Origin: Pseudomonas fluorescens
Lineage (GTDB): Bacteria; Pseudomonadota; Gammaproteobacteria; Pseudomonadales; Pseudomonadaceae
Direction: 5' to 3'
Assembly (NCBI RefSeq): GCF_003732425.1
Contig: NZ_MOBX01000015.1
Location: 514,303 to 578,302, forward strand
Length of the DNA: 64,000 nt
Shown here: positions 1 to 9,197 of the stretch, in pieces
Layout of the letters: every line of letters begins with the position of its first letter
Numbering within the stretch: position 1 is the stretch's first letter
Made by a program: the position numbers and the translations under genes
Notes under the pieces: model-generated
Seen by the model: only the letters and a program-made list of their open reading frames with translations
Databases searched by the model: none
Told to the model about the DNA's origin: nothing

Positions 1-2
1 GC

Positions 3-1334
3 GTGCTCGGCGTGGAGGCTGTGACCGTGGTCGACATCCTCCCCGGCCAGCGTCGGCACTTGCAGCTCGATGCCTTGCTGGCGGCGATGACCGATCCCGT
101 TTTGGCACTCGACAGTGCCGGCAAGGTGCTGCTGGCTAACCCGGCGTTGATCGCGTTGTACGGTCGCGAACCGGCCGGCGAGAGTGTCGCGGAACTGTTC
201 AATGATCCCGCGCTGCTCGACACCTTGCTCGAAAATGGCTTCCGTCTGCCGCTGCGCGAGATCACCGTCAACGGCCAGACCTTGCTGCTCGATGCCACGC
301 CGATCACCGACGCTGGCGCCCTGCTGACGCTGTATCAACCGAACCGCATCGGCGAACAACTCTCGGCCCTGCACCACGACCACGCCGAAGGTTTCGACGC
401 GCTGCTCGGCGAATCCCCGGCGATCCGCACCCTCAAGGCTCGCGCTCAAAGAGTCGCCGCCCTCGACGCCCCTCTGCTGATTCAAGGCGAAACCGGCACC
501 GGTAAAGAACTGGTGGCCCGCGCCTGCCACGCCATCAGCACTCGCCACAGTGCACCGTTTCTCGCCCTCAACTGCGCGGCGCTGCCGGAAAACCTCGCCG
601 AAAGCGAACTGTTCGGCTACGCCCCCGGCGCTTTCACGGGAGCAGCACGCGGCGGTAAACCGGGGCTGATGGAACTGGCCAACCAGGGCACGGTGTTTCT
701 CGATGAGATCGGCGAGATGTCGCCGTACTTGCAGGCCAAGCTGCTGCGTTTCTTGAACGACGGCAGCTTCCGTCGCGTCGGCGGTGATCGTGAAGTGAAG
801 GTTAATGTGCGCATCCTCAGCGCGACCCACCGCGATCTGGAAAAAATGGTCAGCGAAGGCTTATTCCGCGAAGACCTGTTTTATCGCCTCAATGTGCTCA
901 ACGTTGAAGTCCCGCCGCTGCGCGAGCGCGGCCAGGACATTCTGCTGCTGGCGCGGTATTTCATGCAGCAGGCTTGTGCGCAGATTCAGCGCCCGGTCTG
1001 CCGCCTCGCCCCGGGGACTTACCCGGCGCTGCTCGGCAATCGCTGGCCGGGCAACGTGCGGCAATTGCAGAACGTGATCTTCCGCGCGGCGGCGATTTGC
1101 GAGAGCAGCCTTGTGGATATCGGCGATCTCGACATTGCTGGCACTTCGGTCGCACGGCAGGCCGACAGCGACGTCGACAGCCTTGAACAAGCGGTCGAGT
1201 CGTTCGAAAAAACGCTGCTGGAAAAACTCTACGTCAGCTATCCCTCGACTCGCCAACTGGCCAGCCGCCTGCAAACCTCACACACGGCCATCGCCCATCG
1301 ATTGCGCAAGTACGGCATTCCCAACAAACCCTGA
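3..1334 (+). CDS. gcsR: GcsR-like sigma-54-dependent activator (TyrR family), 5' end outside window
   Basis: Enhancer-binding transcriptional activator, most likely the glycine-responsive activator of the adjacent glycine-cleavage operon. What is visible: a PAS-like segment (about residues 20-110), a AAA+ domain with Walker A GETGTGKE (about 161-168), the sigma-54 contact loop GAFTGA (about 209-214) and Walker B VFLDEIGE, then a short TyrR-type helix-turn-helix at the C-terminus (TRQLASRLQTSHTAIAHRLR). TyrR-family proteins begin with an ACT domain of roughly 70 residues. It is mostly missing because the frame runs off the window edge, so the GTG at 3 is not the true start. The next gene is gcvH on the same strand, with a -24/-12 promoter and TyrR-like palindromes between them. 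The GcsR name rests on family plus neighbourhood; PhhR is the main alternative, less likely without phhA nearby. Confidence 0.88.
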   Translation: MLGVEAVTVVDILPGQRRHLQLDALLAAMTDPVLALDSAGKVLLANPALIALYGREPAGESVAELFNDPALLDTLLENGFRLPLREITVNGQTLLLDATPITDAGALLTLYQPNRIGEQLSALHHDHAEGFDALLGESPAIRTLKARAQRVAALDAPLLIQGETGTGKELVARACHAISTRHSAPFLALNCAALPENLAESELFGYAPGAFTGAARGGKPGLMELANQGTVFLDEIGEMSPYLQAKLLRFLNDGSFRRVGGDREVKVNVRILSATHRDLEKMVSEGLFREDLFYRLNVLNVEVPPLRERGQDILLLARYFMQQACAQIQRPVCRLAPGTYPALLGNRWPGNVRQLQNVIFRAAAICESSLVDIGDLDIAGTSVARQADSDVDSLEQAVESFEKTLLEKLYVSYPSTRQLASRLQTSHTAIAHRLRKYGIPNKP

Positions 1335-1367
1335 AAACACTACAAATCCGCTGTGAGAAATACCCCC

Positions 1368-1458
1368 CTGTGGGAGCGAGCCTGCTCGCGAAAGCGGTAT
1401 ATCAGCAGAATCATTGGTGACTGACACACCCTCTTCGCGAGCAGGCTCGCTCCCACAG
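1368..1458. repeat. REP pair (BIME), copy 1
   Basis: Two inverted copies of a ~25-base arm (CTGTGGGAGCGAGCCTGCTC... and its complement) flank a ~40-base loop. The same pair recurs at 5085, 9084, 33543, 35278 and 40246. It sits just after the gcsR stop and could act as a transcript-end stabiliser. Confidence 0.9.
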
Positions 1459-1503
1459 GAGTTAGAGGGTGGATTCGAAGTCGCGTTAAAAACGACCTCC
1501 AGC

Positions 1504-1640
1504 TGTACTGAAAGCGCTACAGCGGAACGATATCGCTACACCCTCTTCTGATCACCGCTGTGCAAGGCTTTGATCCCGTTCAGCTTTTTTCCTCGCCCCG
1601 CGCTGTAGCGATTTCGCTACATACGTCAATGCACGCTACT
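1504..1640 (+). promoter_or_regulatory. Tandem GcsR/TyrR-type operator sites
   Basis: TGTA-N10-TACA palindromes lie at 1504-1521 and 1604-1621; the second is TGTAGCGA-TT-TCGCTACA, with perfect 8-base arms. Directly abutting the first, 1523-1540 read on the minus strand is TGTAGCG-N4-CGTTCCG, close to the P. aeruginosa GcsR consensus as I remember it (TGTAACG-N4-CGTTCCG). A degenerate fourth copy lies at 1623-1640. The sites thus form two pairs, each with 19-base periodicity, 45-180 bases upstream of the -24/-12 promoter. Binding by GcsR is inferred. Confidence 0.7.
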
Positions 1641-1684
1641 TCATGCAAACACATAAGCCATTGATTTATAACAACAAATAAACA

Positions 1685-1701
1685 TTGGCCGCGTTCTTGC
1701 T
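1685..1701 (+). promoter_or_regulatory. Sigma-54 (-24/-12) promoter of the gcv operon
   Basis: TTGGCCGCGTTCTTGCT has the GG at 1687-1688 and GC at 1699-1700 separated by exactly 10 bases, as required for RpoN promoters. It lies ~85 bases before the gcvH start and downstream of the tandem operator sites, matching activation by the GAFTGA-containing regulator next door. Confidence 0.82.
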
Positions 1702-1784
1702 AATCATCCCCTCATAAATAGGGCTTCCCCGCCCAAGCATTCCACCGCGTCCACCAGACGAGTCTGGCCCCCTGAGGAGTTTCC

Positions 1785-2168
1785 ATGAGCGAGTTGCGTT
1801 TTACTGAAGATCACGAATGGCTGCGCACCGAAGCTGACGGCAGCGTTACTGTCGGCATCACCGCTTTCGCGCAGAACGCCTTGGGCGACGTGGTGTTCGT
1901 GCAACTGCCTGAGCTGCAGGCTTACGAAAAAGGCGCCGAAGCCGCCACCGTGGAATCGGTGAAAGCCGCCAGCGGCGTGTACATGCCCCTCGACGGCGAC
2001 GTACTGGAAGTCAACCCGGCGCTGGAAGACGCCCCGGAACTGGTCAACGAAGATCCGCTGGGCCAAGGCTGGTTCTTCCGCTTCCAGCCAACCGACGCAT
2101 CGGCTGTGGCCAAACTGCTGGATCAAGACGCCTACGACCGTCTGATCAAAGCCCAAGCCGAAGCCTGA
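1785..2168 (+). CDS. gcvH: Glycine cleavage system H protein
   Basis: Lipoyl carrier of the glycine cleavage complex; it shuttles the aminomethyl group from GcvP to GcvT. The 127-residue length is normal. The lipoylated lysine is K60 in the ESVKAAS context, inside the characteristic hammerhead fold sequence (TVESVKAASGVY). The ATG at 1785 is preceded by a good GAGGAG ribosome site. It is the first gene of the sigma-54-controlled operon and lies 11 bases before gcvP. It corresponds in position to the catabolic gcvH2 copy of P. aeruginosa, so a second housekeeping copy elsewhere in the genome is likely (inference). Confidence 0.97.
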   Translation: MSELRFTEDHEWLRTEADGSVTVGITAFAQNALGDVVFVQLPELQAYEKGAEAATVESVKAASGVYMPLDGDVLEVNPALEDAPELVNEDPLGQGWFFRFQPTDASAVAKLLDQDAYDRLIKAQAEA

Positions 2169-2179
2169 GGAGTAGCGAC

Positions 2180-5032
2180 ATGACCCAAGTAAACCTCGGC
2201 ACCGCCAACGAATTCATCGCCCGTCACATCGGCCCGCGCGCCGGTGACGAGCAAGCCATGCTCAACAGCCTCGGCTTCGATTCGCTCGAAGCCCTGAGCG
2301 CCAGCGTCATCCCGGAAAGCATCAAGGGCACCAGCGTGCTCGGCATGGACGACGGTCTGAGCGAAGCCGACGCACTGGCGATGATCAAATCGATCGCCGG
2401 CAAAAACCAGCTGTTCAAGACCTACATCGGCCAGGGCTACTACAACTGCCACACGCCGTCGCCGATCCTGCGCAACCTCCTGGAAAATCCGGCCTGGTAC
2501 ACCGCTTACACCCCGTACCAGCCAGAAATTTCCCAGGGCCGTCTCGAAGCGCTGCTGAACTTCCAGACGATGATCAGCGACCTCACCGGCCTGCCGATCG
2601 CCAACGCATCCTTGCTCGACGAAGCCACCGCCGCTGCCGAAGCCATGACCTTCTGCAAACGCTTGAGCAAGAACAAGGGCAGCCACCAATTTTTCGCCTC
2701 GATCCACAGCCACCCGCAAACCCTCGACGTGCTGCGCACCCGTGCCGAGCCGTTGGGCATTGAAGTTGTGGTCGGCGACGAGCGTGAACTGACTGACGTG
2801 ACGCCGTTCTTCGGCGCGCTGCTGCAATACCCGGCTAGCAACGGTGACGTGTTCGACTACCGCGAACTGACCGAGCGCTTCCACGCCGCCAACGCGTTGG
2901 TTGCAGTGGCCGCAGACCTGCTGGCCCTGACCCTGCTGACCGCCCCGGGCGAGTTCGGCGCGGACGTCGCTATCGGTTCGGCACAACGCTTCGGCGTGCC
3001 GCTGGGCTTCGGTGGCCCGCACGCTGCGTACTTCTCCACCAAAGATGCGTTCAAGCGCGACATGCCCGGCCGTCTGGTCGGTGTCTCGGTTGACCGTTTC
3101 GGCAAACCGGCGCTGCGCCTGGCGATGCAAACCCGCGAGCAACACATCCGCCGCGAGAAAGCCACGTCGAACATCTGCACCGCGCAAGTGCTGCTAGCCA
3201 ACATCGCCAGCATGTACGCCGTCTACCACGGCCCGAAAGGCCTGACCCAGATCGCCAACCGCGTGCATCACCTGACCGCGATTCTGGCCAAGGGCCTGAC
3301 CGCTCTGGGCGCGGAAGTCGAACAAGCCAGCTTCTTCGACACCCTGACCGTAGCCACCGGCGCGCAAACCGCCGCGCTGCACGACAAGGCGAACGCTGCA
3401 CAGATCAACCTGCGCGTGATCGATGCTCAGCGTCTTGGCCTGTCGGTGGACGAAACCACCACCCAGGCGGATATCGAAACCCTGTGGGGCCTGTTCGCCG
3501 ACGGCAAGACCCTGCCGGACTTCGCTGCACTGGCCGCTTCGGTACAGAGCACCATCCCGGCTGCGCTAGTACGTCAGTCGCCGGTCCTCAGCCACCCGGT
3601 GTTCAACCGCTATCACTCGGAAACCGAGCTGATGCGCTACCTGCGCAAACTGGCGGACAAGGACCTGGCCCTGGATCGCACCATGATCCCGCTGGGCTCG
3701 TGCACCATGAAACTCAACGCCGCCAGCGAAATGATCCCGGTTACCTGGGCCGAATTCGGCGCCCTGCACCCGTTCGCTCCAGCCGAGCAAAGCGCCGGTT
3801 ACCAACAGCTGACCGACGAACTGGAAGCGATGCTCTGCGCCGCCACCGGTTACGACGCGATCTCGCTGCAACCGAACGCCGGTTCGCAAGGTGAATACGC
3901 TGGCCTGCTGGCGATCCGCGCCTATCACCAGAGCCGTGGCGATGAGCGCCGCGACATCTGCCTGATCCCGTCGTCCGCCCACGGCACCAACCCGGCCACT
4001 GCCAACATGGCTGGCATGCGCGTGGTCGTGACTGCCTGCGATGCCCGCGGCAACGTCGATATCGAAGACCTGCGTGCCAAAGCCATCGAGCACCGCGAAC
4101 ACCTCGCCGCGCTGATGATCACCTACCCGTCGACCCACGGCGTGTTCGAAGAAGGCATCCGCGAAATCTGCGGGATCATTCATGACAACGGCGGCCAGGT
4201 GTACATCGACGGCGCCAACATGAACGCGATGGTCGGCCTCTGCGCGCCGGGCAAGTTCGGCGGCGACGTTTCGCACCTGAACCTGCACAAAACCTTCTGC
4301 ATCCCGCACGGCGGTGGCGGCCCGGGCGTCGGTCCGATTGGCGTCAAGTCGCACCTGACCCCATTCCTGCCAGGCCACGGCCAGATGGAACGCAAAGAAG
4401 GCGCGGTCTGCGCGGCACCGTTCGGCAGCGCGAGCATTCTGCCAATCACCTGGATGTACATTCGCATGATGGGCGGCGCCGGTCTGAAGCGCGCTTCGCA
4501 ACTGGCGATCCTCAACGCCAACTACATTTCCCGGCGTCTCGAAGAGCACTATCCAGTGCTGTACACCGGCAGCAACGGCCTGGTGGCGCACGAGTGCATT
4601 CTGGATCTGCGTCCATTGAAAGACAGCAGCGGCATCAGCGTTGATGACGTCGCCAAGCGCCTGATCGACTTCGGCTTCCACGCGCCGACCATGTCGTTCC
4701 CGGTGGCGGGCACGCTGATGATCGAGCCGACCGAAAGTGAATCCAAGGAAGAACTGGATCGTTTCTGCGACGCCATGATCCGCATCCGCGAAGAAATCCG
4801 CGCGGTGGAAAACGGCACGCTGGACAAGGACGACAACCCGCTGAAAAACGCTCCGCACACTGCAGCGGAACTGGTTGGCGAGTGGACCCACCCGTACAGC
4901 CGCGAGCAAGCGGTGTATCCGGTGGCGTCGTTGATCGAAGGCAAATACTGGCCACCGGTCGGTCGCGTCGACAACGTGTTCGGCGATCGCAATCTGGTCT
5001 GCGCCTGCCCGTCGATCGAAAGCTACGCTTAA
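2180..5032 (+). CDS. gcvP: Glycine dehydrogenase (decarboxylating), P protein
   Basis: PLP enzyme that decarboxylates glycine and loads the aminomethyl group on the lipoyl arm of GcvH. At 950 residues it is the full-length single-chain bacterial form (N- and C-halves fused). The PLP-binding lysine lies in LNLHKTFCIPHGGGGPG, about residue 704, with the glycine-rich loop following it. Other family signatures include YIGQGYY and the TCMKLNAASEM segment. The start codon follows a GAGGAG site in the gap after gcvH. A REP pair and a weak GC hairpin follow the stop. Confidence 0.97.
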   Translation: MTQVNLGTANEFIARHIGPRAGDEQAMLNSLGFDSLEALSASVIPESIKGTSVLGMDDGLSEADALAMIKSIAGKNQLFKTYIGQGYYNCHTPSPILRNLLENPAWYTAYTPYQPEISQGRLEALLNFQTMISDLTGLPIANASLLDEATAAAEAMTFCKRLSKNKGSHQFFASIHSHPQTLDVLRTRAEPLGIEVVVGDERELTDVTPFFGALLQYPASNGDVFDYRELTERFHAANALVAVAADLLALTLLTAPGEFGADVAIGSAQRFGVPLGFGGPHAAYFSTKDAFKRDMPGRLVGVSVDRFGKPALRLAMQTREQHIRREKATSNICTAQVLLANIASMYAVYHGPKGLTQIANRVHHLTAILAKGLTALGAEVEQASFFDTLTVATGAQTAALHDKANAAQINLRVIDAQRLGLSVDETTTQADIETLWGLFADGKTLPDFAALAASVQSTIPAALVRQSPVLSHPVFNRYHSETELMRYLRKLADKDLALDRTMIPLGSCTMKLNAASEMIPVTWAEFGALHPFAPAEQSAGYQQLTDELEAMLCAATGYDAISLQPNAGSQGEYAGLLAIRAYHQSRGDERRDICLIPSSAHGTNPATANMAGMRVVVTACDARGNVDIEDLRAKAIEHREHLAALMITYPSTHGVFEEGIREICGIIHDNGGQVYIDGANMNAMVGLCAPGKFGGDVSHLNLHKTFCIPHGGGGPGVGPIGVKSHLTPFLPGHGQMERKEGAVCAAPFGSASILPITWMYIRMMGGAGLKRASQLAILNANYISRRLEEHYPVLYTGSNGLVAHECILDLRPLKDSSGISVDDVAKRLIDFGFHAPTMSFPVAGTLMIEPTESESKEELDRFCDAMIRIREEIRAVENGTLDKDDNPLKNAPHTAAELVGEWTHPYSREQAVYPVASLIEGKYWPPVGRVDNVFGDRNLVCACPSIESYA

Positions 5033-5084
5033 ACGAATGAGGGGCGTTTTAATCGCCCCGATTTCTGCAAAACCACAGATCCCC

Positions 5085-5175
5085 CTGTGGGAGCGAGCCT
5101 GCTCGCGAAAGCGTAGTGTCAGTTAATGAAAGGTTGGCTGACACTGCGCTTTCGCGAGCAGGCTCGCTCCCACAA
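5085..5175. repeat. REP pair (BIME), copy 2, inside the gcv operon
   Basis: Same arms and layout as the copy at 1368. It occupies the gcvP-sdaA spacer, where a glyA paralogue lies in the P. aeruginosa operon. A short GGGGCG...CGCCCC hairpin (5041-5059) directly precedes it. Confidence 0.9.
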
Positions 5176-5237
5176 GGGATCTGCAACCGATTTCGGACTT
5201 TCGCCAATTCCTATAACAAGAAACCGGAGAACCCCTC

Positions 5238-6614
<1,377 letters not shown>

Positions 6615-6619
6615 TCAAG

Positions 6620-6690
6620 CCCCCCTCTCCCACCGGGAGAGAAACGTAATTAACTCCCTCTCCCTCCGGGAGAGGGCTGGGGTGAGGGGC
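6620..6690. repeat. CCCTCTCCC/GGGAGAGGG double hairpin element
   Basis: Two pyrimidine-rich hairpins (arms at 6625-6641 and 6657-6676) followed by GGTGAGGGG. This is a second dispersed repeat family; a related element is at 43941-44104. It lies in the sdaA-gcvT spacer. Confidence 0.75.
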
Positions 6691-6737
6691 GCTTGATCTT
6701 GCCCCAAATCCCGAACCACACTTTCAAGGAGCCACGC

Positions 6738-7862
6738 ATGTCCACCGAACAACTGTCGAAAACCCCGCTGCATGCTCTGCATCTCGAACTCGGTGCCCGC
6801 ATGGTGCCGTTCGCCGGCTACGACATGCCAGTGCAATACCCGCTCGGCGTGATGAAAGAACACCAGCACACCCGTGAACACGCCGGGCTGTTCGACGTCT
6901 CGCACATGGGCCAGATCCGCCTGACCGGCGCCAATGCCGCCAAAGCCCTGGAAACCCTGGTGCCGGTGGACATCATCGATCTGCCGGTGGGCATGCAGCG
7001 CTACGCGATGTTCACCAACGACAACGGCGGCATCCTCGACGACCTGATGGTCGCTAACCTCGGTAACGACGAACTGTTCCTGGTGGTCAACGCCGCGTGC
7101 AAGGATCAGGACCTCGCCCACCTGCAAAAGCATATCGGCGATCAGTGCACCATTACGGCGCTGTTCGAAGAGCGCGCGCTCTTGGCATTGCAGGGTCCGG
7201 CAGCCGTTACCGTGCTGGCGCGCCTGGCGCCGGAAGTGGCGAAGATGACTTTTATGCAGTTCAACCGCGTGCAACTGCTGGGCGTCGATTGCTTTGTCAG
7301 CCGTTCGGGCTACACCGGCGAAGACGGTTTCGAAATCTCGGTGCCGGCCGCCGACGCGGAAAAACTCGCCCGCGCCCTGCTCGCCGAACCGGAAGTCCAG
7401 GCCATCGGCCTCGGCGCCCGCGACTCGCTGCGTCTGGAAGCCGGCCTGTGCCTGTACGGCCACGACATGAACACCGAGACCACGCCGATCGAGGCCAGCC
7501 TGTTGTGGGCGATTTCCAAGCCGCGCCGCGCGGATGGCGCGCGGGCCGGCGGTTTCCCGGGGGCGGAGACTGTTTTCGCCCAGCAGCAGAACGGTGTCGC
7601 ACGCAAACGCGTCGGCCTGCTGCCGCAGGAGCGCACGCCAGTGCGTGAAGGCGCAGAAATCGTCAACGATGCAGGCGAGATCATCGGCAGTGTGTGCAGC
7701 GGCGGCTTCGGTCCTACCTTGGGCGGACCATTGGCGATGGGTTACCTCGACAGCGCATATGTCGCACTCGATACACCGGTTTGGGCCATCGTGCGTGGGA
7801 AAAAGGTGCAAATGCTTGTAAGCAAAATGCCATTTGTTCCACAACGCTACTATCGCGGTTGA
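6738..7862 (+). CDS. gcvT: Glycine cleavage system T protein (aminomethyltransferase)
   Basis: Transfers the methylene group from aminomethyl-lipoyl GcvH to tetrahydrofolate, releasing ammonia. The 374-residue protein shows the GcvT folate-binding fold: FDVSHMGQIRLTG near residues 50-62, SRSGYTGEDGFEISVP, and the C-terminal GGFGPTLGGPLAMGY. The start at 6738 is preferred over an in-frame upstream start at 6693 because CAAGGA lies just before it and the family begins MSTE-like. It is the last gene of the operon. It is followed by a long perfect inverted repeat (7884-7923). Confidence 0.96.
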   Translation: MSTEQLSKTPLHALHLELGARMVPFAGYDMPVQYPLGVMKEHQHTREHAGLFDVSHMGQIRLTGANAAKALETLVPVDIIDLPVGMQRYAMFTNDNGGILDDLMVANLGNDELFLVVNAACKDQDLAHLQKHIGDQCTITALFEERALLALQGPAAVTVLARLAPEVAKMTFMQFNRVQLLGVDCFVSRSGYTGEDGFEISVPAADAEKLARALLAEPEVQAIGLGARDSLRLEAGLCLYGHDMNTETTPIEASLLWAISKPRRADGARAGGFPGAETVFAQQQNGVARKRVGLLPQERTPVREGAEIVNDAGEIIGSVCSGGFGPTLGGPLAMGYLDSAYVALDTPVWAIVRGKKVQMLVSKMPFVPQRYYRG

Positions 7863-8266
7863 TTGACTGTTTCTATAAGTAACGCGATTGCGTTATGCGT
7901 GCACTAATGTGTAACGCAATCGCCACAAAAAAGTGCATTTTCTAACATCTGATTCGAATATGAACTTTGCTTATAACGATCGAAAACAATTGAACAAGCT
8001 ATTCGTCTAAGCCCGCACTAGTGGACTGACTAAGTGCCAGCAAGCGCAGCAAAACCGGGGCCTTTACGGGGCTTGTTTTTTCTCCCGTAGTTGGCGTAGA
8101 GTTTCCCCACTGTGTTTGCATGGGTCAGCTTGGAATCGTGACCTGGGCAGTAGCCTACAAGTTAGCTACATCCCGTTCGACGTCTTCTTACTCTCCTGCA
8201 ACCAGCCCCAGTACTCTTTCATGAGGAAGAGACTGTCATTAATTTTTGCGTCATAGGAAATAAGAA
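7863..8266 (+). other. Gene-free interval: gcvT 3' hairpin and long cold-shock leader
   Basis: No plausible coding frame. It begins with a 12-base-arm inverted repeat (7884-7895 with 7912-7923), probably the end of the gcv transcript. Around 8041-8085 there is a weak stem (CAAGC...GCTTG) followed by six T. The remaining ~180 bases before the cold-shock gene are the likely long untranslated leader typical of cspA-type genes; I cannot place the promoter with confidence. Confidence 0.55.
7884..7923 (+). terminator. Long inverted repeat after gcvT
   Basis: GCGATTGCGTTA at 7884 pairs perfectly with TAACGCAATCGC at 7912 across a 16-base loop. There is no T tract after it, so it may be a stabiliser or a protein-binding palindrome rather than a classical terminator. 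Confidence 0.5.
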
Positions 8267-8479
8267 ATGTCCACACGTCAGAGCGGTACCGTCAAGTGGT
8301 TTAACGACGAGAAAGGTTTTGGTTTTATCACTCCAGAAAGCGGTCCGGATCTGTTCGTGCATTTCCGCGCTATTCAGGGCAACGGCTTCAAGAGCCTGAA
8401 AGAAGGCCAGAAAGTGACCTTCGTTGCTGTGCAGGGCCAGAAAGGCATGCAGGCTGACGAAGTACAAGCTGAAGCCTGA
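8267..8479 (+). CDS. Cold-shock protein, CspA family
   Basis: Small single-stranded nucleic-acid-binding protein (70 residues, normal for the family) acting as an RNA chaperone. RNP1 is KGFGFITPE and RNP2 is LFVHFRAI, within the typical opening TVKWFNDEKGF. An AGGAAAT site precedes the ATG. It is monocistronic, with a long leader upstream and a strong terminator downstream. Which paralogue (capA, capB, cspD) it is cannot be told from the sequence alone. Confidence 0.95.
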   Translation: MSTRQSGTVKWFNDEKGFGFITPESGPDLFVHFRAIQGNGFKSLKEGQKVTFVAVQGQKGMQADEVQAEA

Positions 8480-8491
8480 TTCTCTGTTACG

Positions 8492-8526
8492 AAAAAGCCC
8501 CTGATATTGATATCAGGGGCTTTTTT
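8492..8526 (+). terminator. Intrinsic terminator of the cold-shock gene
   Basis: AAAAAGCCCCTGATA pairs with TATCAGGGGCTTTTTT around a minimal loop; the T run is 8521-8526. The A run on the other side would let it work in both directions. Confidence 0.93.
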
Positions 8527-8575
8527 GTGTGCGCAAATCCGTAAAATGGCGCTTCATTTTGCGTCCGAGGCTGCC

Positions 8576-9064
8576 ATGTCGAACAACCTGCTCACCCCAC
8601 AGGGCGATTTTCCTCCCGTTGGCCTCGGCCGGCGTCTGGCTGCGATGTTCTATGACTTCCTGCTGTGCACCGCTCTGCTGATTGTCACCGGCTTCGTCTA
8701 CAAGTTGATCCAGGCAGCGATCATCGGCGAAGAGCGCCTGCGGGTGATGACCGACGCCGGGCAACTGGACGGCGATCCGCTCTACTCGACGGTGCTGGTA
8801 TTGGTGCTGTTCGGATTCTTTGCCAAGTTCTGGACCCATGGCGGGCAGACGCTGGGCATGCAGGTGTGGGGCATTCGCGTGCAGAACGCCAATGGCACGG
8901 CGATCAGCCTGTGGCAGGCGCTGTTGCGGTTCATGGTGTCGATTGCGTCGTGGCTGTGCGTGGGGCTGGGATTCTTCTGGTCGCTGTACGACAAGCAGAA
9001 GCGCACGTGGCATGACATCTATTCCGATACCCGCGTGGTGCGGATCCCGAAAAAGACCAAATAA
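8576..9064 (+). CDS. RDD-family integral membrane protein
   Basis: A 162-residue inner-membrane protein with an RDD domain: the family arginine in LGRRLAAMFYDFLLCTALLIVTGF and the two aspartate-type positions near the first helix and before the third (QLDGDPLYS). Three hydrophobic segments lie at about residues 24-46, 67-82 and 121-140. The start at 8576 (MSNNLLTPQGD) gives the RDD consensus N-terminus; the longer in-frame extension overlaps the preceding terminator. Substrate or role unknown; RDD proteins are often suggested to be ion or small-solute carriers. Confidence 0.85.
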   Translation: MSNNLLTPQGDFPPVGLGRRLAAMFYDFLLCTALLIVTGFVYKLIQAAIIGEERLRVMTDAGQLDGDPLYSTVLVLVLFGFFAKFWTHGGQTLGMQVWGIRVQNANGTAISLWQALLRFMVSIASWLCVGLGFFWSLYDKQKRTWHDIYSDTRVVRIPKKTK

Positions 9065-9083
9065 TTCCAGACACCAAAAACTA

Positions 9084-9175
9084 CTGTGGGAGCGAGCCTG
9101 CTCGCGAAGGCGTCGTATCAGTCGATTCTATTGGTGACTGATACACCGCTTTCGCGAGCAGGCTCGCTCCCACAG
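9084..9175. repeat. REP pair (BIME), copy 3
   Basis: Same arms as copies 1 and 2, lying between the convergent RDD gene and nadA. No other terminator is seen for nadA, so the pair may serve both transcripts. Confidence 0.9.
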
Positions 9176-9197
9176 GTTTTGTGGCGCTTTTCAGAGT

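Noticed and set aside
3566..4909. 447-codon frame opposite gcvP, and similar ones opposite nadA, sdaA and the tol genes
   Set aside because: Antisense shadows with abnormal composition.
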